Below are positions 1-11,899 of a stretch of 64,000 nt of DNA, piece after piece. The notes beneath the pieces were generated by a model. The model was given only the letters and a program-made list of their open reading frames with translations, was not told where the DNA came from and made no database searches. The translations under genes and the position numbers were made by a program. Within the stretch, counting starts at the first letter, position 1; each line of letters starts with the position of its first letter. The stretch is from Plectrocnemia conspersa (lineage: Eukaryota; Arthropoda; Insecta; Trichoptera; Polycentropodidae): the NCBI GenBank assembly GCA_009617715.1, contig VTFK01000306.1:372001-436000 (forward strand), read 5' to 3'.

Positions 1-102
1 AAACAGTATAACATCACACGAAGTTACAGTTTTTAGAACTTGAACTAAAAAAAATCCTGCACTTAATCTCAGTAGAAGTTTAAACTGATTAACAGTGCGG
101 CG

Positions 103-164
103 ATGGCCACGAGAAAGATCAATTTGGGATTAGGCGAGGGTGCTGTTAGTCAAAAAAATGTAAG
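103..164 (+). CDS. Candidate first coding exon of an unidentified gene
   Basis: An ATG in strong context (gcggcgATGG) opens a 20-codon frame starting MATRKINLGLGEGAVSQKNV and ends at a near-consensus donor (TAAG|GTAAGT) in phase 2. A TCAGT initiator-like motif lies about 30 nt upstream, at about 69. I did not find a convincing next exon in the window. Splicing directly to the exon at 37865 would hit a stop at about 37963, so it is not an N-terminal extension of the GAS2-like protein, though it could serve as a leader of it. Function unknown. Confidence 0.35.
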
Positions 165-991
165 GTAAGTGTAAGTATGAGAAATTTTTAGCTAGGGATA
201 TTAATCTTAAAAATAAAATAACCCCGTGAAAGACCTTTATCTGATGTTCATGAAAAAATATTGAGAAACGTTGTTTAAGCTAATCTACAAACAAATATTC
301 GAATACTCCTGTATTCAGAGGTTTTTCCTGTAACCGTTTCACAAAATTTGGATACCATAATAAAGGTGAAAAAATGGATAATTCTTGTTTGAAAAGGACG
401 CGCGCTATGCAATACATTCTACCATGCTGCGCACATTACTATTGTTATTCGACTCTTTGCTTACCGATCGCCTGAGTGAACATACATTCGGGGATGTGTT
501 CAAGAATGTATGTTCTTTATTAGTCCTCAGATACAATAGAAAACCTATTATCTGATATAAAAAAAAAAAAAATTCTCTACGATATACAGAGTTTTCACTC
601 AAAAAAATATGGTGGGTTGATTAATCAATTGTTTCTTGAACTAGTTGAAATACTTACAGCGGTATCAGATTATAACCGTGATAAATTAAGCCATGCTTAG
701 TAAATTAACTATAAAATATACGAGATTAGTAAGCAGAATTATGACGACTTGGCGACTTCTAAAAATAGAGATTTTTATATAAAAGGGATTCATTCATCAG
801 ACAAATTTCAATTACTATTAATGGAGCATATTTTGATTAGAAAATTATAGTAAAAATAAATTAAGGCGTTTTAAATCGCATCTCAAAAATATTGGCCAGT
901 TTATATGAAACAACCTAAAAGTTAAAATCTTTAAAGTAACTAGGATGCCTATATTTTGACTTTGCAAACTTTAATTTTTATTACTTTTAAT

Positions 992-1632
992 TAGGGATTC
1001 CAATCCCGGGCCAAAATTTTGATCCCGGGATTTCGGTATTGCAATTAGTCGATCCCGGGATCCCGGGACCAGTCCCGGGATAATTTTCATGCTATTTTAT
1101 CGATAAAAATAATTTAAAATGAATAATACGATATATTTTACATCTGTTTTTTATAACGTACAATGTATAAAGTACGTATAATTTTAGTCTTGGACTTAAA
1201 ATAGAAAATAATATAATAAAAATAAAAATGGAAAGGTCTTATATATTTATTTGAGAAGAAAAAAATGAACTTTTGACAATGTATGCACATAGGTATGTAC
1301 ATTCATAGACACAATTAATTGAAAACATTATTTTGAATAAAACTCATGAAGTAACATCAAAGCATCAAGTCTTTTATCACTTAGCCTTGATCTGATTTTG
1401 GTTCCTAAGCAGCCTGCTGCTGAAAAATCACGTTCAGACTCACAGCCTCAAAGATTCACAGATGACACGTGCAACTCGCGCAAGTTTGTACACGAAATAT
1501 AACGATGTTGTCAATAATAATTCGATTGTGCTTGATAAATCAACCAATCCGAAAAATTCGGGATTATGTTTTATAATCCCGGGACTCATCGGGTATTGAA
1601 AATCGTTCGGGATCCCGGGATTGGAATCCCTA
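992..1632. mobile_element. hAT-type DNA transposon relic, 641 bp, with 8-bp target duplication
   Basis: The terminal inverted repeats are TAGGGATTCCAATCCCGGG on the left and its reverse complement on the right (CCCGGGATTGGAATCCCTA). They are flanked by a perfect 8-bp duplication CTTTTAAT at 984-991 and 1633-1640. TIR start, 8-bp duplication and the transposase remnant inside all indicate the hAT superfamily. Extra CCCGGG-containing subterminal motifs lie within about 90 bp of each end. The coding region is mostly deleted, so the copy is non-autonomous. Confidence 0.88.
1328..1438 (-). pseudogene. hAT transposase C-terminal fragment (dimerisation region)
   Basis: The minus strand reads SERDFSAAGCLGTKIRSRLS followed by a short segment and a natural stop, 36 residues in all. 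This matches the conserved end of hAT transposases (SERxFS, RxRLSxxxxDxLxxL). Upstream codons are in another frame (ARVICES-like), so a frameshift or deletion separates them. It lies inside the TIR element at 992-1632, in the orientation of the original transposase gene. Confidence 0.8.
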
Positions 1633-1640
1633 CTTTTAAT

Positions 1641-2739
1641 TAAAACACTTTATTTGATTCTTAAATTTGTACTGAGCTAAAGCAATCCTTCAGCTGAATG
1701 AAATATCTGCAAAGATAGATATCGTTAATATTTCGTACATTGCAGAACAATTTAATCAGATGTACATTTTAAACTTGTCTTAATTTTGTATATTTTATGT
1801 TATTAAATAATAAACATATTTTTTAATATACACCTTGTGTTAAAAATGGTTTTAAAAAAATTATCGTATTATTGTAAAAATAATATATGGTTTAAAAATA
1901 TTCTTGAAATTTATATATAGGTTAAAATCGGAGCAATAACAAAGTTTATTCTTTTATAAGATCACCTAAACTGTTTTCTATTCCTTATCTTTATTGCGTT
2001 TAAATAGATTTTAAACATTTTTTATTGCTTAAATATCATCATTATAATAACTTATTTATTTAATTGATTTTTAATAACGTTTCCAGCATCAAATTTATCA
2101 AAAGTTATCTAAGATTTATTTTTATTTTTCCTTCCCTTAAAAATCTTAAACTACGATCCATGTTAGAATCATTATCAATAAAACATAATAAGTTGATAAG
2201 AGTATAAGAAATGTTACATGGAATGTTATGTTTTTTAAAGGAATGCATTGTTGTAGTATGATCAATGACATAATTCCGCAATAAAAACAATATCTCAATG
2301 TTGTCATAATATGTCCTAGAATAAAATCAATCAATAAATGTATTTTTAAGTTACCTTTTTTATATTATAACTTTTAGATTCAAGACGGAAATATTTAAGA
2401 ACCAGTTGTTCATTAATGCTTGGTAAATTAAATTGATAAATTAAAATTAATTATTATTTCCATAGCACGAGGATTTAAAGACTAATCGTTCGTTTTATTT
2501 GGAACCGTGGTGTTCATTTGTTTATTGTGTTAATTTATTTGTTGTTTACTTTATTTTTTCTTGACAACGAGAGTTATTATTCAATTTTGGTGCGAATTGT
2601 GTGTTTCGTGGGTGTCCTCTTGATTTCGGACGTTGAGCTGGACCAGAGAGAAGCGGCGGCTTCTGCGATCTTCGCTTGAGTTTGCCTCTCTTTGGTTGCC
2701 ATATAAGCTGGAGATCTCTTGAAGATTTGATGCCTTGAA
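1641..2739. other. No gene seen
   Basis: AT-rich sequence with short runs of A or T. Small ORFs at 2105-2334 on the minus strand are low-complexity and not convincing. I see no recognisable repeat or RNA here. Confidence 0.5.
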
Positions 2740-2990
2740 CTTCGATGTGGATGCCAGTTAAGTGAATGTTATATCTGGTTACCCGCGTTCCAATATTTAT
2801 ATCGATAGCCCCCTCATTGCTAGATTTTGCTGTCCGTCCCTTTTTCGGTGGGACGAGCAATTACAGAAGGATGACGATTTTTTTTTAATATGAATCTCTA
2901 CTAAGGCAGGTTAAGAAAGATCGTTCTGAGGATAAACCTAAATGCACGATTTATTTCTTCTCAAGGTGACAAATATATTGATCCTTTTTG
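2740..2990 (+). repeat. Dispersed repeat, copy 1 (related to 36250-36475)
   Basis: Shares an aligned block with 36250-36475 in the same orientation: a CCCGCGTT core, then AGATTTTxxTGTCC, then CTAAGGCAGGT, then TTCTxAGGATAAA. Both copies conceptually encode a similar stretch (LxxARFYCPSLFRWDE-like) in broken frames, suggesting a decayed coding transposon. The segment just upstream (2570-2740) is of higher GC and may belong to the same element. Confidence 0.5.
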
Positions 2991-3340
2991 ATTTATGGAG
3001 CGTACTTTGTGACTTAATCCGTTAAAATGTTTCACACAGCGTCTCATTTTAATGAAAACCTTTTTTTTCTTAACCGACTCTTTTATTATTTAAAGTATGA
3101 AATTATCCCTTCAATTGTTAATAGAGAAATGCTTCAATTGATGAACCCGACAGTTTCATATGTTCATAAAATGATTAACTGCAAAAAAGAATTTATTTTT
3201 TAATTAGAAACTTAACGACACGCTGTTTTTTTGCATGTGTAAAATCAAATCAAATTAAAATTTTTTTTTAAGATAAGACTAGAAAGTTAAACCAGGACGA
3301 TAGACGAATTCTAAAAGTCTATATTGCACTGAAAGACTTG

Positions 3341-3925
3341 GGTTAGAATCTCATATGAACTTTGGTGTTTTATAATTTTTATTGTGTCTCGGAGATCAAA
3401 CTTAGTGATTATTATATAATTATAATTTCGATTAAACATCACAGATTAGGTTAGCCTAGATTTTCCTAATCTCACGGATAAATTTCGTAATGATTAATAA
3501 AAACCGAGCTAGGTCGTACATATTAGGTATTGAAAAATTTCTAATGATGAGCTTATTGGAATACAGCAAAAATACCAACGCACTTATTCTTTATAAAATA
3601 AAACTCAGCTTCAAAATATTATAGTATCAATTTATTTCACATTAAAAATTAATTTTAAAACGATAGATTAATGATCGATGACTTATACATGAAAGTCTGA
3701 AAGTTTAAAAGTTTTTTTTTCTATTATTTTTTTTTAACAATTAGTGGTTATTATATAATTATAATGTTAATCGGTCATAAATAATTAGATTTTCTATTTT
3801 TTTTTAATCTTTCCAATAAATATCGTGATGAATACTTTAAATAAAGTCGAGTTATTTCGTACATAGTGACATATTGCTTGTAAGCTATAATAGTAGTTTA
3901 TAATTTTTAAGGTTTTCTTTTCTTT
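3341..3925 (+). repeat. SINE-body fragments (two diverged copies)
   Basis: Two diverged copies (about 3341-3540 and 3740-3925) of the body seen in the SINE-like copy at 14360-14645. Shared landmarks are TTATTATATAATTATAAT, AGATTAGGTTxxCCTAxATTTT, CTAATCTCACxGAT and the GTGACATATTG/TGTAAGCTATAATA block. Neither retains a tRNA-like head. Confidence 0.5.
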
Positions 3926-3934
3926 GATTTCGCA

Positions 3935-4525
3935 GCCAGAAAGACACCAGTGAAAACTGGTAATAGTGTATTAGTTCAATTTACAGATTGTTTTCTCCGA
4001 GCGGTGGTGGAGAAGCTGGCGGAGAGATTATGTCAGAGGTTGGTCCCTCTGCTGCAGTCATGTCTGGTCAAGTCCCTCTCTGGTGATGGCACTCCATGAC
4101 CGTATGGTCCTCGTCTATGGGCCATATCTCATGTCGGACCATGTCTGCGTGTCTGCACGTCTGCCGCGTCTTCACATATCTACTCTGTCCTTATTGCAGA
4201 CCACCCTTAAATACTCAAGGTTGCAAAGCTCACTGACGAATCACAATTATGCAGTGGTCGTATAGTCAATTGTTGCATCCGTTTCTTAGAAGAAAAAAAT
4301 ATGTATACGTCTTTAGAAAGTGACATTTGCTTAATAGACATCTTTCCAAGATTGAATTGTGCAATGGGAATTTTGTGGCCTTACGGTGCTTTTTATATTC
4401 CAGTGATATATTGTTTCCCGTGTTCATTTCACAACAAATAAATATTCTTTTAATGCATCGGAGAACACTTGCGTATTATTTATGTGAAATCCTTTTTTCT
4501 AATCGTATCGAGGGCTTTTGTGTGG
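3935..4525 (+). repeat. Dispersed repeat X, copy 1 (uninterrupted)
   Basis: Aligns over nearly 600 bp with 26100-26572 plus 27813-27865, in the same orientation. Landmarks are GGTGGAGAAGCTGGCGGAG, CTTTAGAAAGTGACATTTGC, AATGCATCGGAGAACACTTG and TTTTGTGTGGTC. ORFs at 4083 and 4327 lie entirely inside this repeat and look like chance frames. This copy lacks the LINE found in copy 2, so it acts as the empty site. Superfamily unknown. Confidence 0.7.
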
Positions 4526-6970
4526 TCCCATCCTTTACACTATATTGTCTTGTTTCTCTCAATTGTTGATTTTCAAAAAATAATAAAGTGAGTCTCATAA
4601 ATTAATAAAATAGGTGTTACTGATTTCACTATGCACTACGTATTTAGAAGATGTTGATTGTGTTTTTTGTAATAACGTATTAAGCTAACACATGTCAACC
4701 GAAGATTTGCATGTATTATGAATTTATATTTTATTCATATTTACACATTTTTTTTTTTTTTTTTTAATGAATTAAATGTTTGTATTTAATTTAATTTTAC
4801 ACATTTTTACATGTATACTAAGTATACATCACAGGAAATATAATAAAATATTGCAATATGTTAACAAAGGCATATTAATATTTTCTTCAGTGCATAGTAT
4901 ATAGAAGAAAAAATCAAAACACTTAAAATAATTGTGTATAAATATTTATTCTTGTAGTAAAAAAGTGCTTATTTGATATAATATCAAATAATAAATCTAC
5001 ATGTCTCGTGTACTTGTATAATAATTATCGTAAATGAACTTTTAAATGTTTTGATTAATGTGTCCTTTTTTCCTGTAAAATTGTTCAAGGCAATCGCACT
5101 TTTTTGCTATCATTCTAAATATATAATTATTTATAGATGACGTTAGTTAAAAATGGAGTTTTTATGTAGTTATGTTCATATTTGACTATTTTAAAGGTGC
5201 AAAGTTTTTCGCCAAATCTTTGTGATTATAAATGACAAAATATAGGACCCAGAAAAAGCTTTTTTTTAATTTATGACTGATTTATTTTAATTATTCTGTG
5301 ATTTTTACTGAATTATATTTACAAATAAAACACAGAGGCTTACCAATTGTAAGTGAACTAATATGACGATAACTTGAACTTTGGAATAGATTCAAAATCT
5401 CTACTCTATCCAATCTAATTTGCAAGTCAAATGAAAAATTCAACGCCCAATTTCAGCGATTATTATTTATATGAATATAATGTGACATTCAAATATGAAT
5501 TAATGAACAGTATACAAAGCTATGAATCATTTCTATTATATTTAATAATACTATTCCATTTATGTCACATAATTATCAAACATCGTAGTTTTAATCTCTT
5601 ATAACCAAATCTTTATGCACGTACGCGCAGAGCTACATAAAAAAAGCGAATGTCAAAATACATTTTTTATGCTTGATTTTTATTATTATTATTGATCATT
5701 GCGGTTTTCGTCTGACTGCGACATAAATCAGTGGCAGTAAAATTGACATTTTGGTGCTAAAATTTAATACCGTATTATTTTTACGACCTGTTAATAATTT
5801 TATATACTATAAAGAATATATGTAATATCATTAACGTATACATAAAATGCGATTATTTTTATTATTCTAATTATTACTTAAAACGTAGGTCATTTGGCTC
5901 AAACGCAAGCGAAATTAAGCAGGATCTGGTACAGACTCATTATGTACTGAAAGTAAGTAGCTGATAAGCGTTTTCACCTGCGAGATGAAGTCCGGTATAA
6001 ATATTAATGAGCTGATAAGAATCTTATTTATAGTCGCGCGCGTTGTGAATCGCTAAAGCCGAAATGTCCTCTTTTTTTAAAATGAATTCTAGTAAATTAA
6101 AATATATTTAGTATTACAATAGTCAATGAACAAACGAGATCAAAGGAGGCTGCGGATGCAATGACGACAGACAAGATGACCGCTAATTGCTGCTGGTTAA
6201 TGAATGCGCGATGAATGCGTTCGCTTGATTTATCGCTTCTGTGCGAAAGTGGTAATTTTTAGAAAGTTGCCAATAGATATTTAGATATCAACGCTCATCT
6301 GTAACGGTAGATAAATCCTGCCAGTCATATTTTCATTGTGCGGATCGCACGAATGCACCGCGCTTTTCCGAGAGGCGTTGGCTGAATTTTTTTTCACACT
6401 AACACGATATGCAGGCCTTTCTTTATTAATTTATTGACTGAAAAATATTGCTACTTGTAACTGTGGTTCGTAAAACAGCATTTAAAGAAATGATTCTTTT
6501 TTTCTAAATTTATTTTATGTACTGTATTGAAAAACGCGTTCTTTCTCCAATTCTAATCTACGTCATCTGACTTATATAGCAGTGATGAAGAGATGCTTAT
6601 TATTGTACTGTAATTTAAACCTTTGAGTCACTTAAAAAAAATATGCGTGTATCTCAATCGAGTGATTAAAGATCGTAAAAAATTAGAATATTCATAGATA
6701 ATTAAAAAACACTATTAATTTTTATTTGGTTTTAAAATATGCAGATTATTTTTTTTATTTATGAAGAAAATCTGTGATTGTCATTTGATTTTAAGAATCT
6801 CTTAATATTTTTTTTTAATCAGTACGATTTTTTTAAAAAGCTGTTGTAATTCAATAAGATTGAGACGTAATTGCTATGCTGTGACGTTATTTCTTAATCG
6901 CCCAAAATCGAGTTATATGAACGTTTGTTTATAGTGAAGCAATTGGAGCAAACAAGGGATTGATTTTTGT
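4526..6970. other. No gene seen; a GATA-site-containing unique segment near 5930-6260
   Basis: Mostly AT-rich with homopolymer runs (18 T at about 4750). From about 5930 to 6260 the composition is more balanced and TGATAA motifs occur at 5962 and 6013, followed by a CpG-containing unique stretch. This could be a regulatory element; there is no coding evidence. Confidence 0.4.
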
Positions 6971-7152
6971 ATCATTCGTTTGAACGAAGCGATGAATCGA
7001 TAGTATACTCAATACCGAAAACAGTACTGTACTTGTTCCCTTTGTCACAGGGAAATGCGTCACAGGTTATATCACTGGTTTGATCGAAGCGACGAATCAA
7101 TGGTGTACTTGTTACCTTATTGAATGTGTCATAAAGAAATGCGTCACAGGTT
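6971..7152 (+). repeat. Two-copy imperfect tandem duplication
   Basis: Unit 1 (6971-7068) and unit 2 (7071-7152) share ATCAxTxGTTTGAxCGAAGCG, the GTACTTGTT block and AAATGCGTCACAGGTT. Unit 2 has a short internal deletion. A GA-rich tract (GAGAGAAAGAGAGAGAGAG) follows at about 7209. The small ORF at 7124-7384 overlaps this and is not convincing. Confidence 0.6.
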
Positions 7153-7399
7153 GAATGTATATAAATACGGGAAGGAAATAAAGAGACAGCACTTGATCTT
7201 GAACTCGGAGAGAAAGAGAGAGAGAGTGACGGTCAGAGCCAAAAAAGTGTATAGTCCATCCAAGATGTTAACGCTCATCATTGTTGTGTTGGAAATAAGG
7301 GTGCGGTACGCATGCATGCATACATATACAGTTTTCCGCGAATTTGCTTACACCGATAAGAGAACGTTACCAATACTAAATTAATGCTGTTTTAAGGGT

Positions 7400-9787
7400 A
7401 GGGTGAACATACGTTGGAAATTGAATTAAAAATTATATTGTGTTACATTTTTACTATAAATTATTTTCATGTTGTGTAATTTTGTAATCAATAAAACAAT
7501 TTCTGTAATATTCTATTGGTATTTTTAAAAATATCATATTAAACAGATATTCAACCTGGAGAGTAATTCTAAAACTGCTATCATGCTTTTGAGTCAAATA
7601 TGTATATAAATAAACAAAATAAGTAAGAAAGTGATATTTTACACTTTCCTCAACAAATTAAATTAAAAAAAGTTAGTATTAATTGCACTTGTATATTTAT
7701 TGTATAATCACCCTATTATATTTTCTCACCAATACTGTGACGATGAGCGTTCATATCTTGGACGGACTGTACGTTCGTCCAGCCGATTCCTCCTCCCGGT
7801 CCTTAACAAGTGTCTTCTTCGCTTGTATTTTCACTATCAATCTCTTTATCTTCTGTTTGAGTGACAATAGAAACGATATCCGCATTATTGAAACATTTGT
7901 ATCGCGACCAAACCACTCCTTTTATATAATCACTTGCCTCAGTTTCTTTAGAATCCAATACATTTATTTCCACGTTAGAAAGAACCGTTAGACTTTACTT
8001 TTGACTAAGATTGTGCTGTTCCATGTATATCATCCAATTTCGTAATTTTTTTTCGCGAAATTGAGCAATCTATAATCTTCTTCAGTAAGAATTTTGAAAA
8101 AAAGATGATAATGTAACATTTCCTATGGTATTATTAGGGGATAAAAAATGCAATTTTAAGACCGTAGTTCATTTTCAATATATTCTGATGAGATAGAGTA
8201 TCTAATAACAATACTGTTTTCTTTGGCAACCTTTTACTATTTTAAAATATCACATCTTAGGAACCCATTTTGTTTTGAACTAATCTTCGAAGATCTCTCT
8301 ATACATCCATGTTCCTTTTTGAATATAATAATCACAATGTTATAACTAGTATTTTTTCTCAAAGAATATTTTTCGAAATATCTCGAAAAAAATACCAAAC
8401 CGAGAATTCCTATTTCTCAAGAAATTTGCATATTTCTGGAGGATTTTTAGAGAACCTTTTTTGTTAAAAAATAAATTTGTATGAATATTTTAAAATGTTG
8501 AACAACCGCTGCGTAAAAAATATTTGTGAAAATATGCATGCTTTTTTTGGAAGCTTTTAATAAAGTTCGAAATTATTTTAATAGAAAAAAATGTTTACAA
8601 TTTTATCAAATACTCTAATCGGCCTTATCTTTTATTTGGTAATCAAAGAACCATATTAATAATCAGATAAAAATAAACTACTTTGCGTGCAAGGAGGCAG
8701 ATTGCTAAAAATGTATGGGAGCTTTCCATAGAGTTGCGCCATAAAATTTGCCTGTTCAGTGACTTAAGCTTCGTTTTTTCAATAATCCAAAGAGGTATTT
8801 TATCTTTATCTTGTTCGAAATAAAAAAAAATAAAAAGTAGTTTTGACTATTTTATCAACGATTTGGGAATAAATATTATATTGAAATTCCTTCGTAAACT
8901 GACGGTCTGTAATTAATCGATCCTTTTTATCAATATAACAAATCACCATTCTATTGAAATTTGATTATACAATTATCTGTTCATCAATGGTATAAAGATA
9001 TATAAAATTATGTTTATATATCTATAAAAATATATAATCAAGTTTTCGAGAACGTCACGTTTAGGCTAAGACGTATGCACTTTCCTATGGCTGTCGCCAT
9101 CCGGCTCCGTAATACGCTGGTATTGCATATTGATTTGTTTTAATATATTATGATTTTTTATTATTTCTTTCTATGTAATATTTCAATTACATATTTTTTT
9201 ATGTATTGAAATAATACAATGTATTATTTCATCAGACCATCGTGACGCATTGGTTTTCTGTTTAATGGTTTTCTGTTTAATATAAATAAAAATAATGTAT
9301 TATAAATATATTACTATTAATTTTTTTATTTAGCAAAATTTCTCAAAAAAATCAAGAGAGTGCTAAGATACAATAGACGCGCATTTTTATTAAAAAAATA
9401 TCAAGCTCGGATAACCCGCACTTAAATAATCAACAGTAGACGGTACTATTAAATGTAATAATAATGGACTGAATAATTTAATTGCTGAAAATAAGAAAAA
9501 AAAATTGAATACTTTATTATTTAATGCGTAAATATATTACAGAATATTACTGAAAACCATATCTAGTATATATTATATTTATAGAGATAATTAAATGATT
9601 AGAAGCAATGTGTACTACCTACATATCACAGGAGAAAAAAGGTTAAACAAAATTTCAGTATAATTATACAAAGCGTGATGCTTGTATTTTATGATATATT
9701 TTTCATCTTAATAGAATATTATTATGGTTTAGGAAAACTTCCGGATTTGAGTCACAGTTTTATCAAACAATAACGATATTGTTTGCC
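7400..9787. other. No gene seen; SINE-like fragment near 9040-9260
   Basis: AT-rich DNA. The stretch around 9040-9260 shares CGAGAA, TATGGCTGTCGCCATCCGG and a terminal GTGACGCATTGG with 33100-33320, a diverged SINE-like repeat. A segment at 8690-8765 is repeated in inverted orientation near 31240-31320. I see no credible coding frame. Confidence 0.4.
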
Positions 9788-9853
9788 AGCTCACATATTG
9801 GGTAAACAATACGTATGTTCAGCTCACATATTGGGTAAACAATACGTATGTTC
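9788..9853 (+). repeat. Perfect 33-bp tandem duplication
   Basis: The 33-nt unit starting AGCTCACATATTGGGTAAAC occurs twice back to back (9788-9820 and 9821-9853) with no differences, so the duplication is recent. Confidence 0.9.
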
Positions 9854-10099
9854 ATTAGAATGCTCTTAAATCATACTATTAAAAGTTAAATACAAATTAA
9901 ACAGAGCTCTTCTTAAGTCTCGTTAGATTACATTTGTTGAAATATCAACTCAACAATCAGCGTTCTTGACATTGCATGATTCACAAGGGATAAACACTAC
10001 GTTATAATTACATAGATCGAAGAAACACTGACTTTCACTGTACCGACCCAGCCGGTCAGTCTATTAATCTTAATTGAACCGCCACACATGACTTATAAG

Positions 10100-10490
10100 G
10101 CAAGCGCGTTCTTATCAGCTTATTATTATTTTTATTATCACAATCGATTACGTCACAAGCACACGAACAAAATATCCCGTTAGCGTGCTAATAAACGGCT
10201 TTCGTGCCCGAATCGTATCTGACTATCGTTATGATAGCCATGATAACAGTCATCATGCGAATTTTTCATGGATGGCACTGACGTCGCCGGTCGTCGATCG
10301 ATCCGATGAATATCCATGACCGTTTTTACTATTTTTCTGCGAGACTGATTCGATGAGTCTCGGTCGTTTCGGATTCGTCGCGTCCGATTCTGTAGATTTG
10401 CACAGTTAATTGATAAGTTGGGATGAAAGGCGCCCGAGCAGAATTCGATTATGGTAGCTTTATCTTGTGGGATCTGTGATAAACGGTTTA
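10100..10490. promoter_or_regulatory. Candidate enhancer: GATA-site cluster with CRE-like sites
   Basis: A non-repetitive, higher-GC island in AT-rich DNA. It contains about eight WGATAR sites on either strand (10112, 10135, 10232, 10241, 10411, 10460, 10477 and neighbours) plus TTACGTCA at 10148 and TGACGTCG at 10279. GATA factors bind WGATAR; clustering of such sites is typical of insect enhancers. The target gene is unknown. Confidence 0.35.
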
Positions 10491-10748
10491 TTTGTATAAT
10501 GCAGTGATTCTCAATGACTATATTCTCATAAGCCCCAAGGTAAAAATATGCTTACACTTATGATATATTATATATCGAATCATGTTTTAGTGGATGTCAT
10601 AATATAGAGAAAGGCGTGAAATTGTTTAAAATATCTATAGAATTTTCGGAGACTCCAGGTGACTGCTTCGCTAGACTAGATCGGTTGATTAAAGTGTATT
10701 TTCGCTTAGCTTAAAAATGACCTAAATAGAAAGCCCGTGATTATCTTT

Positions 10749-11835
10749 TGCCTGCACTACACTCTCTGGAAGTTGACCAAGGTTGGCCAAGGACGGAGAA
10801 TATAGTGGGTTACTTCGGTCGAGTTCGGTTCTTTCCGCTCTAAAATCTCTCGGAAGTTATCCGAGGTTACCGAGAACGGGAGGTAAAGTGGGGGTAATTC
10901 AGTCGACTTGGCCAGCTTCGAGCGCTTCCGAACATTGTCGGCAAAAGGACCGAAGTCGGAGCTGCGCTTTCGAGCGCGAGCGGTGAGATACTTCCCTCGC
11001 GTGCTAAGTGACGAGAGTGAGAGAGATAATGATATGGTGTTTCGCAAACTGAGATAGAACGAGTAACTCGGTTTAATTTCAGTATGCGCGTAGGCGTCCT
11101 ATGGTTAACACGCATGTCGAGCGCTGCACTGTGGTCACGTGGTCAAGTTATAATACCACATGCTTATCGGGGACTTCAACAGATTCTTACTGACATCTTT
11201 GAATATTTTAGGGCACCAAAAAGGATTATTTATATTTTTAATAGTGTATTCTTCTAACAGAAATCGTTATTCTATTTTTTTTTCATATAAATTAAATAAT
11301 TAAAAAATAATTAGTGGTACTTGATTTTTTTTTAAAAATCGTTATGAAAATCCTTATGTATTTTCCTAGATCGGTTTATATAAATGTCACACCATAACGA
11401 ATTCTTATTTAGAATCGATGGCGACAAATTCTAGGATAGTCACATATGTGGTGTTCGTATTCTGAAGTATCATTTTTATGTCTAATGCCGTTTTGCAAAA
11501 GCCGACAAAGATTTTGCGTAAATTGAATATTTACGACCGAAAATTTTTGACTGATATTGTATTGGTGAATGCCCACACAAACTTTTATAATTATCAGTAG
11601 TGTAATTTTAATAATATGACAATTTAAAAATTTGCGATTATTTTGCACATTTTCCGATCGCGCGCAAATATGCCGGCTGTGCGTGACAAAAGCCGCCGTC
11701 CGGACGTCATTCACGACTGCCGGCCGGATGGCATATGAAATTTGCGGCAGTGTGGTCGCTTACTCGAAGTCGTAGGTTTCGGCCGACTTCAGTTATAACT
11801 TCGGTTCGGACAACTTCCAGAGCGTAGTGCAGGCA
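10749..11835. mobile_element. Terminal-inverted-repeat transposon A, 1087 bp, non-autonomous
   Basis: Begins TGCCTGCACTACACTCTCTG and ends with the near reverse complement (AGCGTAGTGCAGGCA), giving TIRs of about 30 bp with a few differences. It is related along its length to 35057-36098, which lies in the opposite orientation. The overlapping 80-100 codon ORFs on both strands at one end arise from the GC-rich, inverted-repeat-laden terminus and show no transposase motifs. The target duplication is not clear (TTAT or TTA on both sides), so I do not assign a superfamily. Confidence 0.8.
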
Positions 11836-11899
11836 TTATACATATAATATGCTCATACCTGAAACATCGAAGTTATGTTGTTTCACTAAATAATGAACT

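Noticed and set aside
9788..9853. CRISPR-like repeat
   Set aside because: It is only two adjacent identical 33-mers without spacers in a eukaryotic genome: a plain tandem duplication.
10757..11115. 82- and 96-codon minus-strand ORFs
   Set aside because: They lie in the end of a non-coding TIR transposon and recur in the other copy at 35729-36090, so they are repeat sequence.
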